From Marinomonas posidonica_A (GTDB lineage Bacteria > Pseudomonadota > Gammaproteobacteria > Pseudomonadales > Marinomonadaceae): 64,000 nt of DNA. Shown piece after piece: positions 35,618 through 44,203 of the stretch; the stretch's first letter is position 1, and each line of letters begins with the position of its first letter. A model generated the notes under the pieces. That model was not told the origin of the DNA and made no database searches. It worked only from the letters and a program-made list of their open reading frames with translations. The stretch covers positions 1 to 64,000 of the forward strand of contig NZ_JBHZSP010000010.1 in assembly GCF_043643765.1 (NCBI RefSeq), in the 5' to 3' direction. A program made the position numbers and the translations under genes.

Positions 35618-36085
35618 TTAAGGCGAAAACAGCAATGGGCTGACTTCATCCTGAACCGCTTCAATTCTTAAAACTTTTGGGTAAAAATCTTCATTATGAG
35701 CAGAGCGATTCGCTTTGTGCCGAGCAAACCACAATCCACCAACAAAACCGAATAAACTGAGTAACACTGACAGCTCGTTTGAGTCCGCCCAAAAAGAAGG
35801 CAATATGGCACCAAACACCATACCAAGCAACGGAATCAAATACATCCATACGGAGGCTTGCAATAGAGTGTCTTCAGGAATCCCAATGACCACACGCTGA
35901 CCGACCGCTACTGATAATGGATCAACCGCTTTCATGCGCATGCGATTGGCTGGGGAAACCTGTGCAATCGCATGATGGCCACACCCATGACGAGCACGAC
36001 AGCTAGTACAACTACTGGTACGAATGGTTTCTACTTCCGCAAAGCCAGTTTCAACTGACATCACGGTTCCTGTCTCTTCAATCAT
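35618..36085 (-). CDS. rseC: SigmaE factor regulatory protein RseC
   Basis: This 155-aa inner-membrane protein belongs to the RseC/MucC family. It has an N-terminal Cys cluster CTSCRARHGCG and two adjoining hydrophobic segments (about residues 82-100 and 105-123). RseC has a minor positive effect on sigmaE and also affects SoxR reduction in E. coli. It overlaps rseB by 8 bases and is the fourth gene in the rpoE operon. Confidence 0.9.
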   Translation of the reverse strand: MIEETGTVMSVETGFAEVETIRTSSCTSCRARHGCGHHAIAQVSPANRMRMKAVDPLSVAVGQRVVIGIPEDTLLQASVWMYLIPLLGMVFGAILPSFWADSNELSVLLSLFGFVGGLWFARHKANRSAHNEDFYPKVLRIEAVQDEVSPLLFSP

Positions 36086-37049
36086 TTTCTAGCCTTGGCA
36101 TAAATACCGTCATCAGTTTTTCGATCGTTGCACCTGGGACTTCTCCCACCATGGTCAATAAATACAACTGATCCTTCACTTTAAAACTGCTTACACCGGC
36201 CATGGTTGCTCCCATACCAGCAATGGAAAGGGGCTTCGCAGACATACTGGGCTCAACAAATACTGATATTGTTGCTATACCATCCGATAGCAACAACATG
36301 CTGGTGCCGTGATTCAGGGCTCTTGCTTCAGGCCAAACCAAGCGAAACCCTTCAGGCAACCACTCAAACCGCCACAAATTCTTAACCCGCAGTGGTAATA
36401 CTTGCGTTTGTTTTTTGGTATGTTTCCCCTTGTTGGGGATAAAGTCGTCCTGTTTCAAGTCTGGTTTGAAGTTAACAGAGGTAAACTGAACACGCTCTAA
36501 CAACTCACCATTTGCTTTAAACACATCATGCTTCAACAAAAAATAATTTTCTTTGTCCAACCAAAACTCATGACCGTAACGGTATTCATCTTTTGGCAAT
36601 AAGCTAACAATAATGGCTTGTCGGCCAGCAATGCGATGTGACTCTTGATCAACCGTTAATTGATAACCTTTTAATAATCGCTCTTCAGCGACTTTTTTCA
36701 AGCCTTTAAAGGGCGCTTTAAAAGGCGAATGCCGATTGATCACTAAGTCATCAGGGTAGACACAAGTGATTTTGTCATCAATTCGAACGACTTCAACCTT
36801 ATCGCCATCTAAATCCACCAAACTTTCATATTCCATACCTTCCGTGACAATATGACGAATGCGCATACCATTCATATTGGATGCCTCGGAATGCACAAAT
36901 ACGCCATCATAATTGAGTTGATGGAAAGCCTGGGTCATTTGGCGTAACAACTCAACCGCATTAGGTGTTGCTACGGCAGCAAAACTCCACTGAGCAAAAC
37001 AAAGTAAGCACACACCTAAGCATCTGACCACAACCGAAAAGCGTTTCAT
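36078..37049 (-). CDS. rseB: Periplasmic anti-sigmaE co-regulator RseB
   Basis: This 323-aa periplasmic protein (signal peptide about 1-24) binds RseA and shields it from DegS, releasing it when it senses mislocalised lipopolysaccharide. It has the LolA-like N-terminal domain (LNYDGVFVHSEASNMNGMRIRHI) and a smaller C-terminal domain starting around residue 225 (WRFEWLPEGFRLV). Length matches RseB/MucB. It starts 3 bases after rseA and overlaps rseC. Confidence 0.93.
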   Translation of the reverse strand: MKRFSVVVRCLGVCLLCFAQWSFAAVATPNAVELLRQMTQAFHQLNYDGVFVHSEASNMNGMRIRHIVTEGMEYESLVDLDGDKVEVVRIDDKITCVYPDDLVINRHSPFKAPFKGLKKVAEERLLKGYQLTVDQESHRIAGRQAIIVSLLPKDEYRYGHEFWLDKENYFLLKHDVFKANGELLERVQFTSVNFKPDLKQDDFIPNKGKHTKKQTQVLPLRVKNLWRFEWLPEGFRLVWPEARALNHGTSMLLLSDGIATISVFVEPSMSAKPLSIAGMGATMAGVSSFKVKDQLYLLTMVGEVPGATIEKLMTVFMPRLEND

Positions 37050-37052
37050 AAG

Positions 37053-37652
37053 TTACTCTTGTACTGGATAATTAACCACACGCGCCATCGGGATCATACC
37101 CTGCCCTACAGTCATGGTCGCTTGCTCCGCATGCTGACGAAGGTATTGTTGCAACTTCACGTTATCTAACGGTAACACCTGCTGATTTAATTCCGCTAAG
37201 GGTGTCGCAACAGGTTGAGTGGCTTTAGCAGGGAACACGTCAGCAGTTAATGATGGTTGCGGGACGCCAGAATTAAGCAGCAGGTTACCGCCAAAGACCA
37301 CCATAAAGGCAACACTCGCCGCCATCGCAACCCCAGAAAACATCATTTTCCAATTGATGTTAGATTGTGGCAAAGACACAACTTGAGCGGCTAACTCTGG
37401 TGATTCTTGCGTTTCACCTTCAGCTTCTAGAATGTCATGTATGCGCGTCAATAAATTATCTTGCAAGCCAACAGCAAGCTGTTCATCTTTATGAAGGCAT
37501 TGTTGAATCGCATGAAATCCTTCCAATTGTCGAGCCAACACACCCGAATTTTGAGCCAACAAGGCGGCAATGTCTTGCTCGGTGGCCTCCCCATCAAACA
37601 TGGCAGACAAACTGGCCATTGCTTCCGGTGTATGTGTGTTTTTTGATGTCAT
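37053..37652 (-). CDS. rseA: Anti-sigmaE factor RseA
   Basis: This 199-aa single-pass inner-membrane protein holds sigmaE inactive. The cytoplasmic N-terminus carries SLSAMFDGEATEQDI, typical of the RseA/MucA N-terminal domain. One membrane segment is at about residues 100-122 (MMFSGVAMAASVAFMVVFGGNLLL), and the rest is periplasmic. Stress cleavage by DegS and RseP frees sigmaE. The start overlaps the rpoE stop by 4 bases (ATGA), which would balance the levels of sigma and anti-sigma. Confidence 0.9.
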   Translation of the reverse strand: MTSKNTHTPEAMASLSAMFDGEATEQDIAALLAQNSGVLARQLEGFHAIQQCLHKDEQLAVGLQDNLLTRIHDILEAEGETQESPELAAQVVSLPQSNINWKMMFSGVAMAASVAFMVVFGGNLLLNSGVPQPSLTADVFPAKATQPVATPLAELNQQVLPLDNVKLQQYLRQHAEQATMTVGQGMIPMARVVNYPVQE

Positions 37653-38242
37653 GACGACTCTCCTGCGTCCAACAAAGGACGTATGTGTTTTTCAACGGCT
37701 TCTCGTGCTCGAAAGATACGAGACCGCACCGTTCCAACAGGGCACTCCATGATCAATGAAATGTCTTCGTAACTCAGACCATCAAACTCCCTTAGGGTTA
37801 ATGCGCTGCGCAACTCTTCAGGCAGCATTTCAATAGCATGATATATGGCTTTCTCTAGTCGATTGCTGTTCAACTTGGCTTCTGGCGAGGCAATGTCTGA
37901 CAAAGACTCATAGGCACTAAATACCTCTTCATTATCTAACTCAACATCCGACTCGGGCGGTCGACGCGAACGACTTACCAAATGATTCTTCGCCGTGTTC
38001 ACGGCAATTCGGTATAACCAAGTATAAAATGCACTTTCACCACGAAAACTGTTGATTGACCGATAAGCTTTGATAAAGCTTTCCTGCGCCACATCTAAAA
38101 CTTCACTCTTATCTTGGATATAGCGCCCAATCAACCCCATTACCTTGTATTGGTACTTCATCACCAATAAGTCAAATGCCCGCTTGTCACCCTGTTGTAC
38201 TTTTTCAACTAACGTCTGATCAGAAGACGTTTCGTGCTGCAT
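37649..38242 (-). CDS. rpoE: RNA polymerase sigma factor RpoE
   Basis: This 197-aa ECF sigma factor directs the envelope-stress response. Region 2 (FIKAYRSINSFRGESAFYTWLYRIAVNTAKNHL) and region 4 (LREFDGLSYEDISLIMECPVGTVRSRIFRARE) are near-identical in pattern to E. coli sigmaE and AlgU. ATG 38242 was chosen over earlier ATGs because GAGGTG is well placed and the family starts here. First gene of rpoE-rseA-rseB-rseC. A sigmaE-type promoter just upstream suggests autoregulation. Confidence 0.96.
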   Translation of the reverse strand: MQHETSSDQTLVEKVQQGDKRAFDLLVMKYQYKVMGLIGRYIQDKSEVLDVAQESFIKAYRSINSFRGESAFYTWLYRIAVNTAKNHLVSRSRRPPESDVELDNEEVFSAYESLSDIASPEAKLNSNRLEKAIYHAIEMLPEELRSALTLREFDGLSYEDISLIMECPVGTVRSRIFRAREAVEKHIRPLLDAGESS

Positions 38243-38292
38243 AGACACCTCATGTTTCAACATCATTACCTTGTGCCTTTGCTCGGTATAGA

Positions 38293-38322
38293 TTAGAGAC
38301 AGCAAACAGCATCGCAAGTTCC
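38293..38322 (-). promoter_or_regulatory. SigmaE-type autoregulatory promoter of rpoE
   Basis: On the minus strand GGAACTT (38316-38322) is followed 18 bases on by TCTAA (38297-38293), or 16 bases on by TCTCT. GGAACTT with TCTRA is the known sigmaE signature. It lies about 50 bases before the rpoE start, where the autoregulated P2 promoter is found in E. coli. Confidence 0.7.
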
Positions 38323-38424
38323 CATAAAAACAACAAAGAATCATCAATTTGCATGACTCGGAAGTATTCATTTAATAGCAAGAATAGTAACATTAATTTT
38401 TTCGTCAATAATCAGAATTACATT

Positions 38425-40020
38425 ATGAGTCGACAATACCAACATGACATCGTCATCATTGGCGCCGGTGCCGCCGGTTTAACTTTGGCACTCGAGCTGG
38501 CAGATCAATATCGCGTGGCCATTTTAACCAAAGCCGACATACGTGAAGGCTCTACGCTTTATGCTCAAGGCGGCGTGGCGGCAGTATTGTCAGAAAAAGA
38601 CACCATTGATTCTCATATAAATGACACCATTGATGCAGGCGTAGAACTGGGTGATCCTGCAGCCATTCGTTTTACCGTTGAACACTCGAAAGCCAGCATT
38701 GACTGGCTCATAGACCAAGGTGTGCCCTTTACCCGCTATGGAGAAAGTGACGAATATCATCTCACTAAAGAAGGTGGACACAGTCACAGGCGCATCATTC
38801 ACAGCGCCGATGCAACCGGTCTAGCGATTTCCAAAACTTTGATCAAAAATGCCAGCAACCACCCAAACATTGATTTTTTCCCAGATCGAGTGGCGGTCGA
38901 CATTATCACGACGCAAAAGCTTGGATTGTCTGGTCAAAACCGAGCGGTTGGTGTGTATGCCTTAAACCAAGATAACGACACCATTGAGGTCTTCCAAGGG
39001 CAATTTATTTCCTTAGCCTGTGGCGGTAGCAGTAAAGTGTATTTGTATACCAGCAACCCAGATACGGCTTCCGGTGATGGCATCGCGATGGCATGGCGGG
39101 CTGGTTGTCGAGTGGCGAATATGGAATTCAACCAATTTCATCCCACTTGCCTGTACGATGCAAAGGCCAAAACCTTTTTAATTTCGGAAGCGGTGCGCGG
39201 TGAAGGAGGCAAACTGTTACTGCCGGATGGCACCCCTTTCATGTCTAAGTTTGACCCAAGAGCAGAGCTGGCTCCCCGAGACATTGTGGCTCGCGCCATT
39301 GACCATGAAATGAAGCGCCTTGGTATTCCCCATGTGCTGCTGGACATTTCTCATAAAGACCAAGACTTTATCAAGGAACATTTTCCGACTATTTATAAAC
39401 GCTGCTTAGAATACGGTCACGATATGACCGAAGGCCCCATTCCTGTGGTACCCGCTGCGCATTATACCTGTGGCGGCGTCCTAGTGGATCGTAACAGCGC
39501 AACCGATATAGACAATCTATACGCTATTGGCGAAACCGCCTATACTGGTTTGCATGGCGCCAATCGTCTGGCCAGTAATTCATTACTGGAGTGCATTGTT
39601 TTTGCTCGTTCAGCCGCCAGTCACATCGCAGCCCACACCGCGCCTTTGCCTGTCGTTGAGATTCCAGATTGGGATGAAAGCCAGGTGACCAATTCAGATG
39701 AAGATGTGGTCATTACCCACAATTGGCAGGAACTGCGACGCTTTATGTGGGATTACGTCGGCATTGTTCGCACCAATAAGCGGTTACTTAGAGCCAAGCA
39801 CAGAGTAGATTTATTAAGGTCGGAAATCCAAGAATTCTATGCCAACTACAAGGTCTCGAATGATCTGCTGGAATTGCGTAATCTTGCGGTTGTCGCCGAC
39901 CTTATCATCCAATCGGCCATGTCTCGAAAAGAAAGCCGCGGCCTGCACTTTACGTTAGATTACCCTGACAAAATGTCACAGAGTGAACCCACTATTTTAA
40001 CCCCAAAACAGCCCTACTAA
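38425..40020 (+). CDS. nadB: L-aspartate oxidase
   Basis: This 531-aa FAD enzyme oxidises L-aspartate to iminoaspartate, the first step of de novo NAD synthesis. It has the N-terminal dinucleotide fold DIVIIGAGAAGLTLALELA, the substrate-site sequence STLYAQGGVAAVL, HSHRRIIHSADATG and AIGETAYTGLHGANRLASNSLLEC, as in succinate dehydrogenase flavoproteins. ATG 38425 was chosen because the open frame before it lacks family sequence. It is divergent from rpoE, the same neighbour arrangement as in E. coli. Confidence 0.96.
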   Translation: MSRQYQHDIVIIGAGAAGLTLALELADQYRVAILTKADIREGSTLYAQGGVAAVLSEKDTIDSHINDTIDAGVELGDPAAIRFTVEHSKASIDWLIDQGVPFTRYGESDEYHLTKEGGHSHRRIIHSADATGLAISKTLIKNASNHPNIDFFPDRVAVDIITTQKLGLSGQNRAVGVYALNQDNDTIEVFQGQFISLACGGSSKVYLYTSNPDTASGDGIAMAWRAGCRVANMEFNQFHPTCLYDAKAKTFLISEAVRGEGGKLLLPDGTPFMSKFDPRAELAPRDIVARAIDHEMKRLGIPHVLLDISHKDQDFIKEHFPTIYKRCLEYGHDMTEGPIPVVPAAHYTCGGVLVDRNSATDIDNLYAIGETAYTGLHGANRLASNSLLECIVFARSAASHIAAHTAPLPVVEIPDWDESQVTNSDEDVVITHNWQELRRFMWDYVGIVRTNKRLLRAKHRVDLLRSEIQEFYANYKVSNDLLELRNLAVVADLIIQSAMSRKESRGLHFTLDYPDKMSQSEPTILTPKQPY

Positions 40021-40021
40021 T

Positions 40022-40462
40022 TTAAGATTTTTTGCCGTGTAGAAGCTTATCTTGTGCGGCAAAAGACCTTAATAAAGCATAATCTTCACGCTGAAGTTGG
40101 TCACGATAGATTAAGTAAAATTGTGGCCATATTCGATGCCAAACAGTCTCGTCAGACACTCTTTTCGCAATTAACTGAACAGCATTAGCCCGAACAAAAT
40201 GAAGTCGTATTAGACCATCATGTCGACATAAATACGCCCCATCCACATCAATGCCGATTTGGCTTCTCGGTTGACACCAAGCCACCCCAAGCAAGGCGAC
40301 AACAGCCAAACTGTATAAGATAAAAAAAGTGACTTGCCAGACGTCTGGCCACCAATAGAAAGGTAGTAGTATAAAACAGGATGCGCTAGCGCTAGTCCAC
40401 AAACTAACGCTAAGCCAAGAGAAATTTAACTTAGTGGCGGTCAGGCTGAACACGAGTAACAA
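40022..40462 (-). CDS. ygfX: YgfX/CptA-like membrane protein
   Basis: This 146-aa protein has two adjacent membrane segments (about residues 18-38 and 42-62) followed by a cytoplasmic beta-rich tail, the pattern of YgfX. In E. coli, YgfX (CptA) was described as a toxin affecting FtsZ and MreB with SdhE as partner, though that view is debated. Its start lies inside sdhE (32-base overlap). Sequence similarity is low, as usual for this family; the sdhE pairing supports the call. Confidence 0.7.
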   Translation of the reverse strand: MLLVFSLTATKLNFSWLSVSLWTSASASCFILLPFYWWPDVWQVTFFILYSLAVVALLGVAWCQPRSQIGIDVDGAYLCRHDGLIRLHFVRANAVQLIAKRVSDETVWHRIWPQFYLIYRDQLQREDYALLRSFAAQDKLLHGKKS

Positions 40463-40700
40463 TGATGTCTACAATACGAGCCAAATCAGGATCTTCTGGC
40501 ACTTCTTTTTGCATAAACCAAGGGAAAATTTCTTGGTCTTCACACTCAATTAACTTTTGAAATCGCTGTTTATCTTGCTCATCCAGCGTCAAATAAATTT
40601 CATCTAAAAATGGCTCCAATAAAACATCCAATTCCAACATGCCACGACGACAGTGCCATTTTAGCTTTTTAAAACTTAACGAATCTGCGGTTTCAGTCAT
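40431..40700 (-). CDS. sdhE: FAD assembly factor SdhE
   Basis: This 89-aa protein promotes covalent FAD attachment to succinate dehydrogenase and fumarate reductase. The conserved WHCRRGMLELD (with the RGxxE motif) is at residues 14-24, and EDQEIFPWFM follows. ATG 40700 was chosen because GAGGGG lies before it and the family starts here; the frame continues upstream without family sequence. It pairs with ygfX and converges on nadB, another flavoprotein gene. Confidence 0.92.
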   Translation of the reverse strand: MTETADSLSFKKLKWHCRRGMLELDVLLEPFLDEIYLTLDEQDKQRFQKLIECEDQEIFPWFMQKEVPEDPDLARIVDIIVTRVQPDRH

Positions 40701-41066
40701 CAAACAACCCCTCATTAACAATGTCGTCATTATAGCCATTGCCCCCGTAGAATTACCATTACTGTACATAAAAAAGAAAGTCGACCTGCCCCCTTCCTGA
40801 CTTCAGTCAGGGAAATATTTCCGCGAAAAAATTTACCTAGATAAACGCATGAATTACACGAGTTAACAAACAGTATTAAATTGACTAAATTTCAGCTTAA
40901 ATCACTTTAACTAAACAAAATAGTACAATAATTGAGTTTTTATGTATTAACAGGTCAATTATAAATTGAACTATATTTTATTTACTTGCTGATCAGTCAT
41001 TGATCAATACACAAGTAACTAGGTAAGAATATAAAAACAAAAGTCACTCCAACGGGAGAAACCTAT
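40701..41066. promoter_or_regulatory. Promoter region of the polyol operon
   Basis: This region lies between divergent sdhE and the substrate-binding protein gene. It is very AT-rich at 40860-41060. A short hairpin CCTGAC...GTCAGG is near 40797-40812. At 40982-41018 the arms TTACTTG and CAAGTAA enclose two TGATCA palindromes (40990-40995 and 41001-41006), a plausible binding site for the AraC regulator. The transcription start is not identified. Confidence 0.45.
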
Positions 41067-42386
41067 ATGCAACGCCTTACGAAAACGCCCCTTTCTTGTG
41101 CGGTATCTGTCGCGGCCTGCCTAACGGCTGCAAGCGCTTTCGCAGAAACCCAAATCACGGTGGCCACCGTAAACAATGGCCACATGATTGAAATGCAAAA
41201 ATTGACCCCTGAATTCGAAAAAGCCAACCCTGGAATCAAAGTCAAATGGGTTACTTTGGAAGAGGGTGTCCTCCGCCAAAACGTCACTCAAGATATTGCC
41301 AATAAAAGTGGTTTATACGATGTCATGACCATCGGTATGTATGAAGCACCAATCTGGGGTGAGCGTGGTTGGTTAAGAGAAATCGATACCAGTGGCGATT
41401 ATGATGTAAATGATATTCTGCCTTCTATTCGCGGTGGTTTATCCTACGATAACACTATGTACGCTGCGCCTTTTTATGGTGAAAGCTCCATGGTGATGTA
41501 CCGTAAAGACCTAGTGAAAGCCGCTGGCATGGAAATCAATGACCGAGACAGCTGGACACACATTCGTGATGTTGCCGCAGCGGTTCATGATCCAGACAAT
41601 GGCGTTTACGGCATCTGTTTACGTGGTAAGGCAGGTTGGGGTGACAACATGGCCCTCATGACCACCATTGCCAACTCTTTTGGCGCTCGCTGGTTTGATG
41701 AGAACTGGAAGCCTCAACTTGAAAGCGCGGAATGGAAAAATGCTGTCAGCTTCTATGTCGATACATTGAGCAAATATGGCCCTCCAGGTTCCAGCAGCAA
41801 CAGCTTTAACGAAAACCTAGCCTTATTTAACGAAGGCAAATGCGGCATGTGGATTGACGCCACGATTGCGGCGTCTTTCGTCACGGATCCAAAACAAAGT
41901 AAAGTGCATGACAAAGTCGGCTTCGCACAATCCCCTTACGCGGTAACTGAAAAAGGGGCGAACTGGCTATGGGCATGGGCACTTGGTATTCCTGCTGCCA
42001 CTAAGAATGCCGAAGCTGCACAAACGTTTGTACGCTGGGCAACCTCTAAACAGTACATTGATCTAGTGGGTCAAACCAACGGCTGGGCAGCGGTACCAAC
42101 AGGGACTCGTACCAGTACCTATGAAAATGAGAAATTTCAGCAAGCCGCCGTTTTTGCAGAAGCTGAGTTAAAAGCCATTAACTCTGCCAATCCAAACGAC
42201 AGTACGATGAAACCATCTCCTTATGTGGGTGTACAGTTCGCTGCCATTCCTGAGTTCCAAGCCATTGGAACAACAGCAGGACAAATGGTTTCAGGTGCCC
42301 TGTCTGGCACTATGTCCGTTGAGCAAGCCTTGAAATCGGCTAACCGCTCAGCAGACCGCCAAATGCGTCAAGCTGGTTACTACTAG
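41067..42386 (+). CDS. mtlE: Mannitol/sorbitol ABC transporter substrate-binding protein
   Basis: This 439-aa periplasmic protein (signal peptide about 1-26, ending in ASAFA-ET) belongs to the extracellular solute-binding family 1 and resembles SmoE/MtlE of polyol transporters. ITVATVNNGHMIEMQKLTPEFEK and YDVMTIGMYEAPIWGERGWL are typical of this group. It has a strong ribosome site (CGGGAG) and leads an operon with two permeases, an ATPase and a polyol dehydrogenase, which fixes the substrate class as a hexitol, most likely mannitol or sorbitol. Confidence 0.9.
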   Translation: MQRLTKTPLSCAVSVAACLTAASAFAETQITVATVNNGHMIEMQKLTPEFEKANPGIKVKWVTLEEGVLRQNVTQDIANKSGLYDVMTIGMYEAPIWGERGWLREIDTSGDYDVNDILPSIRGGLSYDNTMYAAPFYGESSMVMYRKDLVKAAGMEINDRDSWTHIRDVAAAVHDPDNGVYGICLRGKAGWGDNMALMTTIANSFGARWFDENWKPQLESAEWKNAVSFYVDTLSKYGPPGSSSNSFNENLALFNEGKCGMWIDATIAASFVTDPKQSKVHDKVGFAQSPYAVTEKGANWLWAWALGIPAATKNAEAAQTFVRWATSKQYIDLVGQTNGWAAVPTGTRTSTYENEKFQQAAVFAEAELKAINSANPNDSTMKPSPYVGVQFAAIPEFQAIGTTAGQMVSGALSGTMSVEQALKSANRSADRQMRQAGYY

Positions 42387-42398
42387 CCCTCTAAGGCA

Positions 42399-42432
42399 AA
42401 AAGATAGGGCATAACGTCCTATCTTTTCTTTT
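42399..42432 (+). terminator. Attenuating hairpin after the binding-protein gene
   Basis: AAAAGATAGG (42399-42408) and CCTATCTTTT (42418-42427) form a 10-bp stem followed by CTTTTCGTTTT. It sits inside the operon between the binding-protein gene and the first permease. Such stems commonly give partial termination or 3'-end protection, keeping binding protein in excess of permease. Confidence 0.75.
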
Positions 42433-42483
42433 CGTTTTGCCCATTAAAGGCATTATTTAACGCTTATAATAAGAGATCATACT

Positions 42484-43344
42484 ATGAAGCGCTCAATCAC
42501 TCGCTTATTAATGGCGCCTTCTGTCATCCTGCTATTGATCTGGATGATCGTTCCTTTGTCTATGACGATTTATTTCTCAACCATTCGATACAACTTGTTG
42601 TATCCAGGTCAGAATAATTTTGTCGGCTGGATGAACTTTGAATTTTTCTTAACCGATCCTGGCTTTTTTCCAGCGGTCGCCAATACCCTGATTCTACTGG
42701 CTTCGGTATTAATCATTACCGTGGTGCTAGGCGTGTTATTGTCCGCCCTGATTGATCGCCCATTTTGGGGACAAGGTATTGTCCGCGTGTTGCTTATTTC
42801 CCCTTTCTTCATCATGCCGACCGTCAATGCCTTGATCTGGAAAAACATGATGATGAACCCTGTCTACGGCATTTTTGCTTGGATATCAGAAACACTGGGA
42901 TTTGAGCCAATAGACTGGTTGTCATCTTTCCCGCTCGCCTCCATTATCATCATGGTCAGTTGGCAGTGGCTCCCCTTCGCCATTTTGGTATTTGTCACAG
43001 CATTGCAATCTCAAGACACAGAACAAAAAGAAGCCGCTCAGATGGACAGCGCAACGGGATGGCATATTTTCCGTTACTTAACTTTGCCTCACTTGGCGCG
43101 ACCTATCACGGTTGTGGTGATGATCGAAACGATTTTCTTGTTGGCCATTTTTGCTGAAATCTTCGTCTCAACTGGCGGTGGTCCAGGTTACGACAGTACC
43201 AACTTGGCTTACCTCATTTACAACCAAGCTCTACTTCAATATGACGTAGGCGTTGCCTCTGCCGGTGGTTTATTTGCGGTGTTACTAGCAAACATTGTTG
43301 CCTTCTTCTTAATTCGTGCCGTTGGCAAAAACTTAACGGTGTGA
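42484..43344 (+). CDS. mtlF: Polyol ABC transporter permease 1
   Basis: This 286-aa inner-membrane permease has six predicted membrane segments and the cytoplasmic EAA-type loop EAAQMDSATGWHIFRYLTLPHLARP (about residues 182-206) that contacts the ATPase. It is a MalF-like member of the binding-protein-dependent transport permeases. It starts about 100 bases after the binding-protein gene, past the hairpin, and is 10 bases ahead of the second permease. Confidence 0.92.
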   Translation: MKRSITRLLMAPSVILLLIWMIVPLSMTIYFSTIRYNLLYPGQNNFVGWMNFEFFLTDPGFFPAVANTLILLASVLIITVVLGVLLSALIDRPFWGQGIVRVLLISPFFIMPTVNALIWKNMMMNPVYGIFAWISETLGFEPIDWLSSFPLASIIIMVSWQWLPFAILVFVTALQSQDTEQKEAAQMDSATGWHIFRYLTLPHLARPITVVVMIETIFLLAIFAEIFVSTGGGPGYDSTNLAYLIYNQALLQYDVGVASAGGLFAVLLANIVAFFLIRAVGKNLTV

Positions 43345-43354
43345 GGGAATAATC

Positions 43355-44185
43355 ATGAAACTGACTCAACAACGTAAATTACGTACCGTCCTAACAGGCC
43401 TGTTCGCTTGGACGATCGCTTTGGCTTTGTTCTTTCCTATTTTTTGGATGTTTATCACGTCCTTCAAAACAGAACTACAAGCCATTTCAGTACCGCCGTC
43501 TTTGTTCTTTGAGCCAACACTCGAGAACTTTGAGATTGTTCAGGAAAGAAGTAACTATTTGCATCATGCAATGAACTCGGTTATCACATCTTTCGGTTCG
43601 ACTCTAATCGCCCTTGCTATCGCCATTCCAGCGGCGTATTCCATGGCTTTTTTCCCAACCAAAAAGACCAAAGACATCTTGTTGTGGATGCTCTCCACTA
43701 AAATGCTTCCTGCGGTGGGTGTGCTCGTCCCTATTTACATTTTAAGCCGTGATTATGGATTACTCGATTCACGTACGGGTTTGATCATCATCTTTACCTT
43801 GATGAATTTGCCTATCGTTGTCTGGATGCTGTTCTCTTACTTTAAAGATTTACCAAAAGAAATCCTTGAAGCGGCTCGTATGGACGGTGCAACACCATGG
43901 GATGAGATGGTCAAAGTGGTCATGCCTTTGTCTATCGGTGCTATTTCATCGACGGGTTTGCTCTCCATCGTTCTGTGTTGGAACGAAGCCTTTTGGTCTT
44001 TAAACCTAACGGCTTCAGAAGCCGCGCCACTGACTGCCATGATTGCCTCTTACTCCAGCCCTGAAGGTCTTTTCTGGGCGAAATTGTCCGCGGCATCGAC
44101 ATTAGCTTGCGCTCCGATCGTTATCTTCGGTTGGTTCTGTCAAAAACAACTGGTTCAAGGCCTTACATTCGGCGCCGTAAAATAA
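43355..44185 (+). CDS. mtlG: Polyol ABC transporter permease 2
   Basis: This 276-aa MalG-like permease is the second membrane subunit. Six membrane segments are visible, with the EAA loop EAARMDGATPWDEMVKVVMPLS (about residues 170-191). The frame begins 10 bases after the first permease with GAGGGAATAATC before the ATG. It would pair with the first permease as a heterodimer over the ATPase. Confidence 0.92.
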   Translation: MKLTQQRKLRTVLTGLFAWTIALALFFPIFWMFITSFKTELQAISVPPSLFFEPTLENFEIVQERSNYLHHAMNSVITSFGSTLIALAIAIPAAYSMAFFPTKKTKDILLWMLSTKMLPAVGVLVPIYILSRDYGLLDSRTGLIIIFTLMNLPIVVWMLFSYFKDLPKEILEAARMDGATPWDEMVKVVMPLSIGAISSTGLLSIVLCWNEAFWSLNLTASEAAPLTAMIASYSSPEGLFWAKLSAASTLACAPIVIFGWFCQKQLVQGLTFGAVK

Positions 44186-44203
44186 TAATTAGGAAGATTT
44201 CTT

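Noticed and set aside
38243..38371. N-terminal extension of RpoE
   Set aside because: Upstream codons cover the sigmaE-type promoter and are not found in RpoE proteins; GAGGTG marks ATG 38242.
41019..41066. Possible small leader peptide before the polyol operon
   Set aside because: No convincing start with ribosome site other than that of the binding-protein gene itself.
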